From the NCBI GenBank assembly GCA_002699585.1, contig PABP01000032.1:76636-140635 (forward strand): DNA of 64,000 nt, read 5' to 3'. The stretch is from Anaerolineaceae bacterium (GTDB taxonomy: Bacteria; Chloroflexota; Anaerolineae; Aggregatilineales; Phototrophicaceae). Of this stretch, positions 7,750 through 15,657 are shown one piece after another. The notes beneath the pieces were generated by a model. It ran no database searches and was not told the DNA's origin. It was given only the letters and a program-made list of their open reading frames with translations. Numbering within the stretch: position 1 is the first letter of the stretch; each line of letters starts with the position of its first letter. Both the position numbers and the translations under genes were made by a program.

Positions 7750-8499
7750 TTACTGACCCACATAAACCGAAATCAACGCAAATAAAGCAAAACCAACGAC
7801 TAATGCGATCACTTCCCATGGGTCTGTTTCTTCACCCGGCTGTCGGTTGTCGTGAGCCTGGGTGACCATCTCTTCCACTGCAATTACAAGTAGTAGTCCT
7901 GCTGTAAAGGCCAGTAAACTCAGTTTAACAATGGTAGGTTGATCACGAACTGCCCAGTAGCCTACCGTTGCCCCAATAAAAATGGGGACTGCAAACGAAA
8001 GAGATAGTAAAATCCGTTGCAAGCGAGCAACACCTTTCTGTCTGAAACTCGCAATGGTAGCAAATCCTTCAGGCACATCGGCGGGTACCTGTCCCAGAGC
8101 GAGTAGCAGTCCTAACGCTGGATTAATCGTTGAACCCGTACCAATGATGATACCGTCACTGAATAGGTCAATCGCTGTTCCAACATAGATCATCCATGGA
8201 TCTGTGTCTTCACGGGTGTTGCCTAAACGGTTTCTGATCAAATCAACGGATCGATCTAAAACAATCGAAAAACTGCCACCAGCAACAAACATGAAAATGA
8301 CAAGCCATGGTAGGTTTGCAGAGAGCACTTCTGGCATTAATTCGATGCCGATTACAGCGAGAATAATGCCAGCCGCCAGATGTAGCGCCCAACTCAGCAC
8401 ACGTTCTGAAACTGGAAACACCTCACTCAAAAGTCCGCCTACAAAGTTCCCAAGCGCAGGCATGGCTGCCAGAGCTAGGACGGTCAGAAATTCGTTCAT
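7750..8499 (-). CDS. ZIP-family metal transporter, module 2
   Basis: A 249-residue membrane protein, paralogue of the ZIP at 5918-6673. Helix IV shows VPADVPEGFATI, again without the conserved His-Asn pair, and helix V shows AGLLLVIAVEEM. The open TM pattern and the conserved acidic residues argue for a functional divalent cation carrier, but the non-canonical pore means that import of Zn should not be assumed. Start ATG at 8499 follows AGGAAGG. It lies 13 bp after the CaCA exchanger gene, as the last intact gene of the second metal operon, so the two modules each pair one ATPase with one ZIP. Confidence 0.8.
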   Translation of the reverse strand: MNEFLTVLALAAMPALGNFVGGLLSEVFPVSERVLSWALHLAAGIILAVIGIELMPEVLSANLPWLVIFMFVAGGSFSIVLDRSVDLIRNRLGNTREDTDPWMIYVGTAIDLFSDGIIIGTGSTINPALGLLLALGQVPADVPEGFATIASFRQKGVARLQRILLSLSFAVPIFIGATVGYWAVRDQPTIVKLSLLAFTAGLLLVIAVEEMVTQAHDNRQPGEETDPWEVIALVVGFALFALISVYVGQ

Positions 8500-8512
8500 T
8501 TTCGTAGCCTTC

Positions 8513-9553
8513 CTATTCTAGAAGGTTCAAAATACTGAAAAGCACGATTGCTACATAGACGATGTACAAACCATCCAATGCGAACACTTGCCAGCGTTGA
8601 AAACCTGCTTCTTCTGGTCCCCAGCGAATAAAGAGACCATAGAAAGCGGGGATAAGTCCAACGAAAACAAGACTAACGACGTACAAAGGTAAATTGTCAA
8701 TCGGCATCGTCACCAGGGCGAGTGGCAGTAAGCCAAGCGTAAGTGTTACCGCATGATCACCAATGACAACAGTCGTTGCTTCCGTCACCTGCCCGGTGCG
8801 GGCGACCTTCCATGAACTGAACCATTCAGCCCCTGAGCCTGCCACTGCCGTAATAAACAGTCCAGCAACTACTTCCGAAATACCGAGTGATGAAGCAATA
8901 TTCTCAGTGGATCGCACCATGGTATAGGCTCCAAGCGCCATAACCACGACACCTGCAACTGCCATGCCGATTTCTTTACGAGACCACTCTTGATTCTCGC
9001 CTTCGCCACGACCACGCATCAAGGCCTGTCCAAGGTAAACGAGATAAGCCAAAGACAAAATTAGTCCATCAATAGGCTGAAGACCACGCCAGGCTTCTGG
9101 AAGTGTCACAATACCGATGAGGATCACCAACGCTAAGTAAGGTAAAACAAGCACGCTAACCGCTTCCTTGCGTACACGGAGAAGATGCTGGTCAAGATGG
9201 CGTTTATGTTGTTCAGGTTTTTCCTCGTCTTCGACCATTTCTTCCTGACCGTCTTTACCGAGACGGCGCTGACGAGTGGCAAAGTAGGCAACGGTCACGA
9301 TTGCAGGCACGTGGATGATGCTAGAACCAAGAACCATTCCAAGACCGATCCCGGACACACCACGCACAGCACTGGTCACACTAATCAAAAACTCGGAACC
9401 AGCAGTGAAAAGAGCCAGCATCGCCCCACCGGCAACAGCCGTTAGCCCCCACTGCCCGACTAATTTATGGAGGGGTTTCGCCAGATGCTCGGCGCCCCAA
9501 TGTGCGGCAAACGCGGCGATGATAAGGACAATAAACCAGATAATGACGCTCAC
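8513..9553 (-). CDS. CaCA (Na+/Ca2+ exchanger-like) membrane antiporter
   Basis: A 346-residue integral membrane protein with two inverted alpha repeats. Repeat 1 is LFTAGSEFLISVTSAV followed by GSSIIHVPAIV, and repeat 2 is ITAVAGSGAEWFSSWKVARTG followed by VIGDHAVTL. These match the calcium/cation antiporter superfamily, but the usual G-N-x-x-G-S-N after each repeat is altered, with His replacing the second Asn region. A charged, His-containing cytosolic loop (EEMVEDEEKPEQHKRH) separates the halves. The start is GTG at 9553 behind AGGAGG and overlaps the STAS-like gene stop by 4 nt. Placement between a metal ATPase and a ZIP suggests a transition-metal or Ca2+/H+ antiporter tied to metal stress; the ion is not defined. 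Confidence 0.75.
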   Translation of the reverse strand: MSVIIWFIVLIIAAFAAHWGAEHLAKPLHKLVGQWGLTAVAGGAMLALFTAGSEFLISVTSAVRGVSGIGLGMVLGSSIIHVPAIVTVAYFATRQRRLGKDGQEEMVEDEEKPEQHKRHLDQHLLRVRKEAVSVLVLPYLALVILIGIVTLPEAWRGLQPIDGLILSLAYLVYLGQALMRGRGEGENQEWSRKEIGMAVAGVVVMALGAYTMVRSTENIASSLGISEVVAGLFITAVAGSGAEWFSSWKVARTGQVTEATTVVIGDHAVTLTLGLLPLALVTMPIDNLPLYVVSLVFVGLIPAFYGLFIRWGPEEAGFQRWQVFALDGLYIVYVAIVLFSILNLLE

Positions 9554-9936
9554 AGCCTGTCCTCCTCTGATCCCGGCTTAAACGCATGTTGAGCAATTTG
9601 CTGACGCACCTCACGCAGTGCTGTATCCTGATCGGACATAATAGGATAGGGGACATTATCAAGTTGCTCTTCTGGAGATGGTTCGCCAACGACCACAACG
9701 TGAATGGTGCCATTTCTATATCCGCTTACCAATTCATCAGAAAGAAGCAATATGAGACACTCATGAATCGTCGCATTGGCACTTCGTACATCGAAAATAA
9801 GAAAACAGGTTCCCATTTGCCTACATAGAGCGGACACTTCCCGATGTATTTCCTGTACTTGCGCTTCATCCATGAGACCCTCAATGGTCACAAGGATCAG
9901 GGGTTCGTCAACATAGGTTGTTGTTGTTACTGTCAT
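9550..9936 (-). CDS. STAS/SpoIIAA-like domain protein
   Basis: A 128-residue soluble protein of alternating beta strands and helices: EPLILVTIEGLMDEAQVQEI, then TCFLIFDVRSANAT and IHVVVVGEPSPEE, resembling SpoIIAA-like/STAS folds, which act as regulatory or nucleotide-responsive domains of transporters. The frame is open upstream to 10005, but the ATG at 9936-9934 has AAGGA with good spacing and gives a domain-sized protein. Stop overlaps the GTG of the CaCA antiporter gene, so the two are translationally coupled; a role as a soluble regulatory partner of that antiporter is a reasonable inference. No phosphorylatable Ser was assigned with confidence. Confidence 0.6.
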   Translation of the reverse strand: MTVTTTTYVDEPLILVTIEGLMDEAQVQEIHREVSALCRQMGTCFLIFDVRSANATIHECLILLLSDELVSGYRNGTIHVVVVGEPSPEEQLDNVPYPIMSDQDTALREVRQQIAQHAFKPGSEEDRL

Positions 9937-10058
9937 AGGAATTCCTTTCCATTTAGCGTCCCTGCTTTTCAGTATGAACCAGGGCGGGTCATTGAAAAAG
10001 TGCAAGATAACTCAAAATCTTTGAACCTTTTGCCCTATGCCATGCTATAACTTTTGCA

Positions 10059-10280
10059 CTATACATCCTCTGCTACGGAAGCCAGCCATAGTCCAACCAT
10101 AATTTCGAACAGGCTGAGTAGTCGGGTTAAACCGGGCATCTTAACAAATGGCTCCATCAGGTCTTGATAGAACTCAGGGCCATCTTTCCAGAGCAGAACG
10201 TGTCGCTGTGGACGTAATAATGCAACAACGCCATCGCCAATCAATAGAATCGCTATCATATCTTTGAGCTTGTTACTCAT
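10059..10280 (-). CDS. Small membrane protein of unknown function
   Basis: A 73-residue protein with a hydrophobic N-terminal segment (MIAILLIGDGVVALLRPQR), a central W-K-D-G-P segment, and a second hydrophobic C-terminal segment (LLSLFEIMVGLWLA). Its ATG overlaps the TGA of the metal ATPase gene (ATGA), so it is translated with the pump and may be a small accessory or regulatory subunit. I do not recognise a named family, although the compact DGVVALLRPQRHVLLW block looks conserved rather than random. Confidence 0.65.
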   Translation of the reverse strand: MSNKLKDMIAILLIGDGVVALLRPQRHVLLWKDGPEFYQDLMEPFVKMPGLTRLLSLFEIMVGLWLASVAEDV

Positions 10281-12709
10281 CTGGACTTCTCCTCACTATT
10301 AAATTCGGGCTTGTAGCCAAGCAGTCGAAGGGCATTGATCACAACCAGGATCGTGCTACCCTCATGCAGAATGACCGCACCACTTAATTGCACAATACCA
10401 ACGACAGATGAGAGAATGAGTAGCCCGATCACACCTAGAGAAATAACAAGATTCTGTTGAATGATGCGTCGGCTGGCACGGCTCAAGCCGACGGCGAAGG
10501 GCAGTCTGCTAAGATCATCCGCCATAAGCGCAACGTCAGCCGTTTCGAGTGCAACGGCTGTGCCTGCACCACCCATGGCAATTCCAACTGTTGCGGTTGC
10601 CAACGCGGGGGCATCGTTCACACCATCACCGATCATCGCAATGGAGCCATACTGTTTTTCTAATGCTTTGATTGCGTCTAGCTTATCTTCAGGTAGCAAT
10701 TCCGCACGCACATCAGTTAACCCAACCTGTTTAGCAATATCTTTAGCAACATCATCATTGTCACCCGTGAGCATCACCAATTGCTTAATGCCAATGTCCT
10801 TTAGGCGTTGCATGACATTTTTTGCTGTATCGCGTGGTACGTCTGCTAAAGCGATAATGCCAAGAAATGTACCATTTTGATTGACAATGACGGTTGTCTT
10901 ACCATCTCGCTCCAGTTTTTCAACGGACTGTCGCAGTTCATTATCGGCTTCAGGAGTGTCCGTACCCTGAAACAATCTCAGCGAACCTAGCAGGATGGGC
11001 TGATCGTCAATTTGACTGCGAACCCCTTTACCTGCAACGTTTTCTAAGCCATTGGCTTCAGGCAAATCCAAGTCGTTTCCCTGAGCGGCGCGGACAATTG
11101 CCAGGGCTAAAGGATGGTTCGATTGCTGTTCGACAGCAGCAGCGATCCGCAGGACATCGTTGTGTTCATAACCATTCAAGGCAACAACATCTGAAACTTC
11201 AAATTCACCCCGAGTAATAGTTCCCGTCTTGTCAAACGCAATGACCTGTAAGTCGCCCAGATTTTCCAGGTGAACACCACCTTTAATCAAGACACCATTA
11301 CGCGCTGCCTGTGCAATTCCAGATAGTACGGCGGCTGGAGTACCAATTGCCAGCGCGCATGGAGAGGCAGCTACCAAAAGGAGCATTCCGCGATAGAAAC
11401 TGTCCTGAAAACTGGACAGGTTTAAGATTGGTGGAATAATCACAAACAGCAATGTACCGATCAACACGACTGGAACAAACCACGAGGTAAATCTTTGTGT
11501 AAACCGCTGGGTCGGACTCTGCTGACTCTGTGCTTCTGCCACCATCTGCATGACACGGCTGAGCGTGTTATCTGCTGCGAGTTTAGTTACCCGAACATCC
11601 ACTGCATTGTCCTGATTGATGGTGCCTGCAAATACCTCATCACCCTCAGTTTTATTCACTGGTACACTCTCGCCAGTAATCGGGCTTTGATCGATAGCAG
11701 TTGCACCACTGCTGATTTCACCATCGACAGGAATTCGATCTCCAGGGCGAACAACAACCACATCACCAACCTGAAGCTCGTCAACAGGTTCTTCAACAAT
11801 CTCATTGTCGCGTCGCACACGGGCAGTTTTAGGCATCAGTTCACCAAGTGCATTGACGGCACTGCGGGCACGATCCAACGCATAGTGTTCGCCAGCATGA
11901 CCGAGTGCAAAAAGAAACAGCAAGAAAGCCCCTTCCGCCCACTCTCCGAGAATAGCCGCACCGCCAGCCGCCGCTAACATCAATACATCGGTATCGAACT
12001 CACCACGAAACAATCCGGGTATAGCATGGGTGGCGATGTCATAGCCTCCGGCGATGTATGCCAATACAAAAAACACTGTCGCCAGGGTTTCATTCATCCC
12101 GAGGAAAGTTTCACCCACAAAACCAATAGCGAAGAAAATTCCAGCCAAGCCAACAAGAAATAGTGTCCACTTTTCCTGCAACCAGTGCGGTAGGAACTCT
12201 GGCGCACTACCGTGATTGTGTCCAGAGTGTTCATGTTCTTCAGGTCTGTCGGTTTTTTGCTGACTATCTTGAATTATCCTTGCGCTATAGTTCTGGATTA
12301 TCGCCTCAATCGCTGGTCGTTGGATCACGTCAGTATCATAGGCAATAAAAATCAGTCCAGCGGCATAATTGACCGATGTGTGAACTACACCATCTTGCCT
12401 TGTGAGTGACTTTTGCAGACTTTGCGCTGAGTCGGCAGTGTTCAATCCTTTGAAAGCGATCTGCTCGTGACGATAACGCTCTGTGATGCTTGCCCCACTG
12501 GTACGAGCGATCCGCTTCACTTCTCCTAGAGAGATCAGGTTGGGATCAAAATGTAAGCATAATTGAGCCTCGTCATCTTGACTTATTACATGCGCTTTTT
12601 CGATTCCTTTTAACCGGGACAGACGTTCCGTCAAAATTTCCACGCACTCATCGTCAACGCTTATCTCAGGAAGGACTAAATTCAATTCGATTTGTGTTTT
12701 GTTGACCAT
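10277..12709 (-). CDS. P1B-type heavy-metal ATPase with SPC motif and His-rich linker
   Basis: An 810-residue inner-membrane pump. The N-terminus (about 150 residues) has two HMA-like folds that lack CxxC. A His-rich stretch follows (RPEEHEHSGHNHG, about residues 155-170), then the membrane and actuator domains (TGES), the core motif SPC near residue 449 (VAASPCALAIGTP), the phosphorylation site DKTGTITRG near 491 and the hinge GDGVNDAPAL. SPC is characteristic of P1B-4 pumps (Co, Zn, Fe, sometimes Cd), and the His-rich linker fits Zn/Co/Ni. ATG at 12709 follows AAGGAGC. It is downstream of a CzcO-like flavoprotein and an SmtB-like zinc sensor gene. Only about motif-level similarity is visible to the APC pump at 3.7-5.9 kb. 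Confidence 0.88.
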   Translation of the reverse strand: MVNKTQIELNLVLPEISVDDECVEILTERLSRLKGIEKAHVISQDDEAQLCLHFDPNLISLGEVKRIARTSGASITERYRHEQIAFKGLNTADSAQSLQKSLTRQDGVVHTSVNYAAGLIFIAYDTDVIQRPAIEAIIQNYSARIIQDSQQKTDRPEEHEHSGHNHGSAPEFLPHWLQEKWTLFLVGLAGIFFAIGFVGETFLGMNETLATVFFVLAYIAGGYDIATHAIPGLFRGEFDTDVLMLAAAGGAAILGEWAEGAFLLFLFALGHAGEHYALDRARSAVNALGELMPKTARVRRDNEIVEEPVDELQVGDVVVVRPGDRIPVDGEISSGATAIDQSPITGESVPVNKTEGDEVFAGTINQDNAVDVRVTKLAADNTLSRVMQMVAEAQSQQSPTQRFTQRFTSWFVPVVLIGTLLFVIIPPILNLSSFQDSFYRGMLLLVAASPCALAIGTPAAVLSGIAQAARNGVLIKGGVHLENLGDLQVIAFDKTGTITRGEFEVSDVVALNGYEHNDVLRIAAAVEQQSNHPLALAIVRAAQGNDLDLPEANGLENVAGKGVRSQIDDQPILLGSLRLFQGTDTPEADNELRQSVEKLERDGKTTVIVNQNGTFLGIIALADVPRDTAKNVMQRLKDIGIKQLVMLTGDNDDVAKDIAKQVGLTDVRAELLPEDKLDAIKALEKQYGSIAMIGDGVNDAPALATATVGIAMGGAGTAVALETADVALMADDLSRLPFAVGLSRASRRIIQQNLVISLGVIGLLILSSVVGIVQLSGAVILHEGSTILVVINALRLLGYKPEFNSEEKSR

Positions 12710-12711
12710 AT

Positions 12712-13794
12712 TTATGCTCCTTGCATAATCGTAGGTTTTGATCTGTTTTTCTGAATTTGTTGAATAAGATAATGTGCATCATCGCCTACACCCGTAATGA
12801 GGGCTGATCCGCGAGTGCGTTGCCATGAGCGACCCATAAAATAGAGATCATCAACAGGGGATATGCCCTCCTCATGGATTAAATTCCCGTCGTTATCTTT
12901 GGTATTTGGAATAGCAACCCAATCACTATTGTCCTGATATCCAACAGCCCAAATCACACTCGTCACCTGTTCAACATGACCATTCGCAAAACGAACGGTA
13001 TTGCCATTGACCGAGCTTAAGTAGGGAAGAACTTCGACCCCTTTTTCCCGTAATGTCTGGAGTCGTCTGCCCCGAGCAGGAAACGGGTCGGTCTTTTGCA
13101 TGATTCTTCCGATGATGCTGTCTCTTCGAGCGTGCAACAAGCCAGTTTTATCTAACCACCACCAGATACTCTTTCCAAATAACCTATCTGGAAGTAAACG
13201 CCGTGACCGTCCCGTTGCTAGCAATACCTCGTGAGTTTTACTCAGTTCATTAGCAAAATCGCGTCCACTGGCACCATCTCCAACAATTAAGACTTTGCCA
13301 TCCGGTATTTGTTTCGGATTACGATAGCTCTGAGCTGTGAACTGCCTGACAGCTGGAACGAAGTCCTGTGACATTTGAGGCACTCTTGCCTCCTGAAACG
13401 CGCCTGTTGCGATGATAACAATATCGCTACTGTAAATATCGCCTCTTGTTGTTGTCGCCTGAAAGCCTGTAGGCGTTTTTTCCAATGTTTGAATTGATTG
13501 GTTGAGATGTACAGGAAAGCCAAAATGCTGTGCATAGCGTTCAAAATAATTGGCAATTTCATCTCGTGTTGCGTAGCCATTGGGATCGCCATCCAATGCT
13601 ACTCCGGGCAATGCACTGAATGCCCGGCTTGTGAATAAAGTGAGCGACTCATAACGTTGTCGCCAACTGTCACCAATACGCTCGTTCTTATCAAGCATGA
13701 GATAAGATAAGCTGGTTGATTGCAGATAATAGGCAACGGCAAGTCCTGCCTGCCCTGCGCCAATAATGAGAATATTTGTTTCATATTGCTTCAT
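12712..13794 (-). CDS. CzcO-like NAD(P)/FAD-dependent oxidoreductase
   Basis: A 360-residue flavoprotein of the FMO/thioredoxin-reductase-like type (COG2072). An N-terminal FAD-binding GxGxxG (IIGAGQAGLAVAYYL) and a mid-protein NADPH-binding GxGxxG (LIVGDGASGRDFA, near residue 180) are both intact, as is the ATGAF segment. Proteins of this group sit in czc, cation-efflux and ars loci, where an oxidative or K+/metal-linked role has been suggested without firm biochemistry. The frame opens at 13845 inside an operator, but ATG 13794 has AGGAAAA nine bases upstream and starts exactly at the flavin strand, so it is chosen. Stop is 3 bp from the ATPase start, an operon arrangement. Confidence 0.78.
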   Translation of the reverse strand: MKQYETNILIIGAGQAGLAVAYYLQSTSLSYLMLDKNERIGDSWRQRYESLTLFTSRAFSALPGVALDGDPNGYATRDEIANYFERYAQHFGFPVHLNQSIQTLEKTPTGFQATTTRGDIYSSDIVIIATGAFQEARVPQMSQDFVPAVRQFTAQSYRNPKQIPDGKVLIVGDGASGRDFANELSKTHEVLLATGRSRRLLPDRLFGKSIWWWLDKTGLLHARRDSIIGRIMQKTDPFPARGRRLQTLREKGVEVLPYLSSVNGNTVRFANGHVEQVTSVIWAVGYQDNSDWVAIPNTKDNDGNLIHEEGISPVDDLYFMGRSWQRTRGSALITGVGDDAHYLIQQIQKNRSKPTIMQGA

Positions 13795-13830
13795 ATCTGA
13801 TTTTCCTAAATGATATACCATCTCAATATC

Positions 13831-13852
13831 TGAATATATGAACACTTATTCA
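13831..13852. promoter_or_regulatory. Second operator copy, SmtB-like repressor site
   Basis: Left arm TGAATATATG is identical to the operator at 14248-14269; after the same AA centre the right arm is CACTTATTCA instead of CATATATTCA. It lies in the gap between the repressor gene and the flavoprotein gene, so the flavoprotein-ATPase operon probably has its own metal-controlled promoter here. Confidence 0.55.
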
Positions 13853-13878
13853 GGTGTTTTTCTAAAAAAATGCGAATT

Positions 13879-14238
13879 CTATCCGCATTCAACATGCTCT
13901 AATCCGATCTGAAAGACTTGACGCACATGATCATCATCTAGTGTATAGTACACATGCCGACCCTCTTTTCGAGATTTGACCAGACGCATTTGTCGCAGTG
14001 ATTTCATCTGGTGAGATACAGCCGATTGACTCATACCCAGAAGGACTGCAATGTCGTGAACACATAGTTCATGATCTAACAGTAAACCGATGATACGTAT
14101 CCGATTTGTATCACCCATCGCCCGAAATAGTTCCGCTAAACTAGCTGCTTTTTCTTCTTCTAATATATCTTCTTCAGCGACATGTGGTTCGTTATTTAGA
14201 ACGTCCCCACAAGAATGTGATTGAAATGTATGATCCAC
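13879..14238 (-). CDS. ArsR/SmtB-family repressor, zinc-sensor (alpha5) type
   Basis: A 119-residue winged-helix repressor. The DNA-binding region is LLGMSQSAVSHQMKSLRQMRLV. The C-terminal helix carries D-D-D-H-x10-H-x-E-C (about residues 101-118), matching the alpha5 zinc site of SmtB (Asp104, His106, His117), with Cys at the last ligand position; ELCVHD replaces the alpha3 ELCVCD site, so the alpha3 As/Cd site is incomplete. Zn(II) or Co(II) sensing is inferred. The frame opens at an ATG in the operator (14262), but GTG 14238 is preceded by AGGA at six bases, whereas the ATG has no ribosome site. The N-terminal tail has extra His and Cys (DHTFQSHSCGD). It should repress itself and the flavoprotein-ATPase operon. 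Confidence 0.85.
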   Translation of the reverse strand: MDHTFQSHSCGDVLNNEPHVAEEDILEEEKAASLAELFRAMGDTNRIRIIGLLLDHELCVHDIAVLLGMSQSAVSHQMKSLRQMRLVKSRKEGRHVYYTLDDDHVRQVFQIGLEHVECG

Positions 14239-14247
14239 AACAAATCC

Positions 14248-14269
14248 TGAATATATGAACATATATTCA
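14248..14269. promoter_or_regulatory. Perfect 10-2-10 palindromic operator of the SmtB-like repressor
   Basis: Arms TGAATATATG and CATATATTCA, separated by AA, are exact reverse complements. The left arm abuts the ribosome site of the repressor gene, so bound repressor would cover the promoter or start region. It resembles known 12-2-12 ArsR/SmtB sites (TGAA...TTCA core). A degenerate copy lies at 13831-13852. Confidence 0.7.
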
Positions 14270-14419
14270 TATAATATCAGCGTTTAGTATGTCTGTCAAT
14301 CTGCTATCTACAATTTTTTATGGTGTATTTCATCTCAATGTGCTCGTTGGTGTAAGCACGAGAACATGTTGTTGAGGTAAATTTCGTACTACTTGAAATA
14401 CCCGGGTTTTTATGCTTAC

Positions 14420-14449
14420 TTGACAAACTACCTGAAGTAAATTTAGAAT
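14420..14449 (+). promoter_or_regulatory. Promoter of the multicopper oxidase operon
   Basis: TTGACA at 14420-14425 and TAGAAT at 14444-14449, spacing 18 bp, 53 bp upstream of the oxidase start. Around it are near-repeats of a TAC-(T/C)TGAA-(G/A)TA element (about 14390 and 14430), which could be regulator sites, not resolved further. Confidence 0.5.
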
Positions 14450-14502
14450 AACCTAAAATAACAGTTATAAAATACGAAAAAAATTTCTAGGGGAATGTTC
14501 TA

Positions 14503-15657
14503 ATGAGCAATCAGTTTGAAAAGTATTTCTCCAGACGAAAGTTTCTGGGCTTTGGTTTGGGGAGTGTTACGAGCATTATCGGTGCAGCATTGCTAGGTCG
14601 AAGTGCGTCTGCTCAAGATGAGACACAAAGTAATGGTCATCAAATGCAATCGATGTCTGGTCACGACGGCACAATGATGATGATGGGAGAAGTGGATCAT
14701 CAGCGAAACGGCTTTGACCCACTTCAAATATTGACAGACTGGGATTATGGTGAAGTCAGCCAGTTAGATAGTGGTCAGACTCTGCGCGAATATACGATTG
14801 ACGCGGGCGATATCGAAATTGAAATTGCACCCGGAATCTTCTTTCCGGCATGGACTTACAATGGTCGTGTTCCAGGTCCAACTATTCGTTGCACCGAAGG
14901 AGATCGTATTCGCATTCGCTTCCGTAACTTCGGCAGCCATCCGCATACTATCCATTTTCATGGTGTTCACCCTTTTGAGATGGATGGTGTTCCCGGCGCT
15001 GGAGATGGTGAAATTGGTCCTGGAGAGGAAACGATCTATGAATTTGATGCTGAACCCTTCGGCTGCCATCTGTACCACTGCCATGCCCTTCCCCTCAAAC
15101 GTCACATTCACAAAGGGTTGTATGGTGCTTTCATCGTTGATCCCCTTGAAGGTCGTACACCTGCTCGTGAATTTGTAATGGTGATGAATGCCTTTGATAC
15201 GAACTTTGACGGTGGAAACGAAATCTACGCAGTCAACACCGTCGGATTCGAGTATATGCGTCGCCATATTCCAGCGAAGGTCGGTGAACGTATCCGCGTT
15301 TATCTGATTAACATAACGGAATTTGATCCAATCAACTCATTCCATTTACACGCTGAGTTTTTTGACTATTACGATCACGGAACAACACTCGAACCCACAT
15401 CACGCACAATTGATACCGTCATGCAAGCGCAGGCCCAGCGCGGTATCTTGGAATTTTCATATCGCTGGCCCGGTCCATATATGTTTCATGCCCATGTGAC
15501 GGAGTTCACTGAACTAGGCTGGATGGGACACTTCAATGTCGTCAATGAAGAAGATTTTGCCGATGCCCTAGCATCTGTCGGCTTAGACGCTGAATGGGAC
15601 CAACGTGCGACACAGGGCAGCACGGTTCCCTGGCGTGAGGAGGCAAGCGAATCATGA
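14503..15657 (+). CDS. Two-domain multicopper oxidase, Tat-exported
   Basis: A 384-residue periplasmic/extracytoplasmic oxidase. A Tat signal (SRRKFLGFGLG, residues 10-20, ending ASAQ) is followed by a Met/His-rich segment (HQMQSMSGHDGTMMMM). Two cupredoxin domains follow. Four H-x-H motifs supply the trinuclear copper centre: HFH (151-153), HCH (192-194), HLH (281-283), HAH (329-331). The only type-1 Cys is Cys193 in domain 1, with His146 or His148 and H-I-H-K-G-L-Y-G nearby; domain 2 has Ala at the equivalent site. This is the layout of two-domain (type C-like) oxidases. Likely substrates are Cu(I), Fe(II) or Mn(II). Its stop overlaps the start of the ZIP gene, so oxidase and transporter are made together. 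Confidence 0.85.
   Translation: MSNQFEKYFSRRKFLGFGLGSVTSIIGAALLGRSASAQDETQSNGHQMQSMSGHDGTMMMMGEVDHQRNGFDPLQILTDWDYGEVSQLDSGQTLREYTIDAGDIEIEIAPGIFFPAWTYNGRVPGPTIRCTEGDRIRIRFRNFGSHPHTIHFHGVHPFEMDGVPGAGDGEIGPGEETIYEFDAEPFGCHLYHCHALPLKRHIHKGLYGAFIVDPLEGRTPAREFVMVMNAFDTNFDGGNEIYAVNTVGFEYMRRHIPAKVGERIRVYLINITEFDPINSFHLHAEFFDYYDHGTTLEPTSRTIDTVMQAQAQRGILEFSYRWPGPYMFHAHVTEFTELGWMGHFNVVNEEDFADALASVGLDAEWDQRATQGSTVPWREEASES

Noticed and set aside
9998-10061. AGTGCAA/TTGCACT inverted repeat between the 73-residue gene and the STAS-like gene as a terminator
   Set aside because: The arms are 49 bp apart and only 7 bp long with no U-run; a chance match is likely.
13795-13845. Start of the flavoprotein at the ATG inside the operator (MFIYSDIEM...)
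   Set aside because: The codons are just the translated operator; the internal ATG at 13794 has a ribosome site and begins at the flavin-binding strand.
14239-14262. Start of the SmtB-like repressor at the ATG in the operator
   Set aside because: No ribosome site precedes it, whereas GTG 14238 has AGGA at proper distance.
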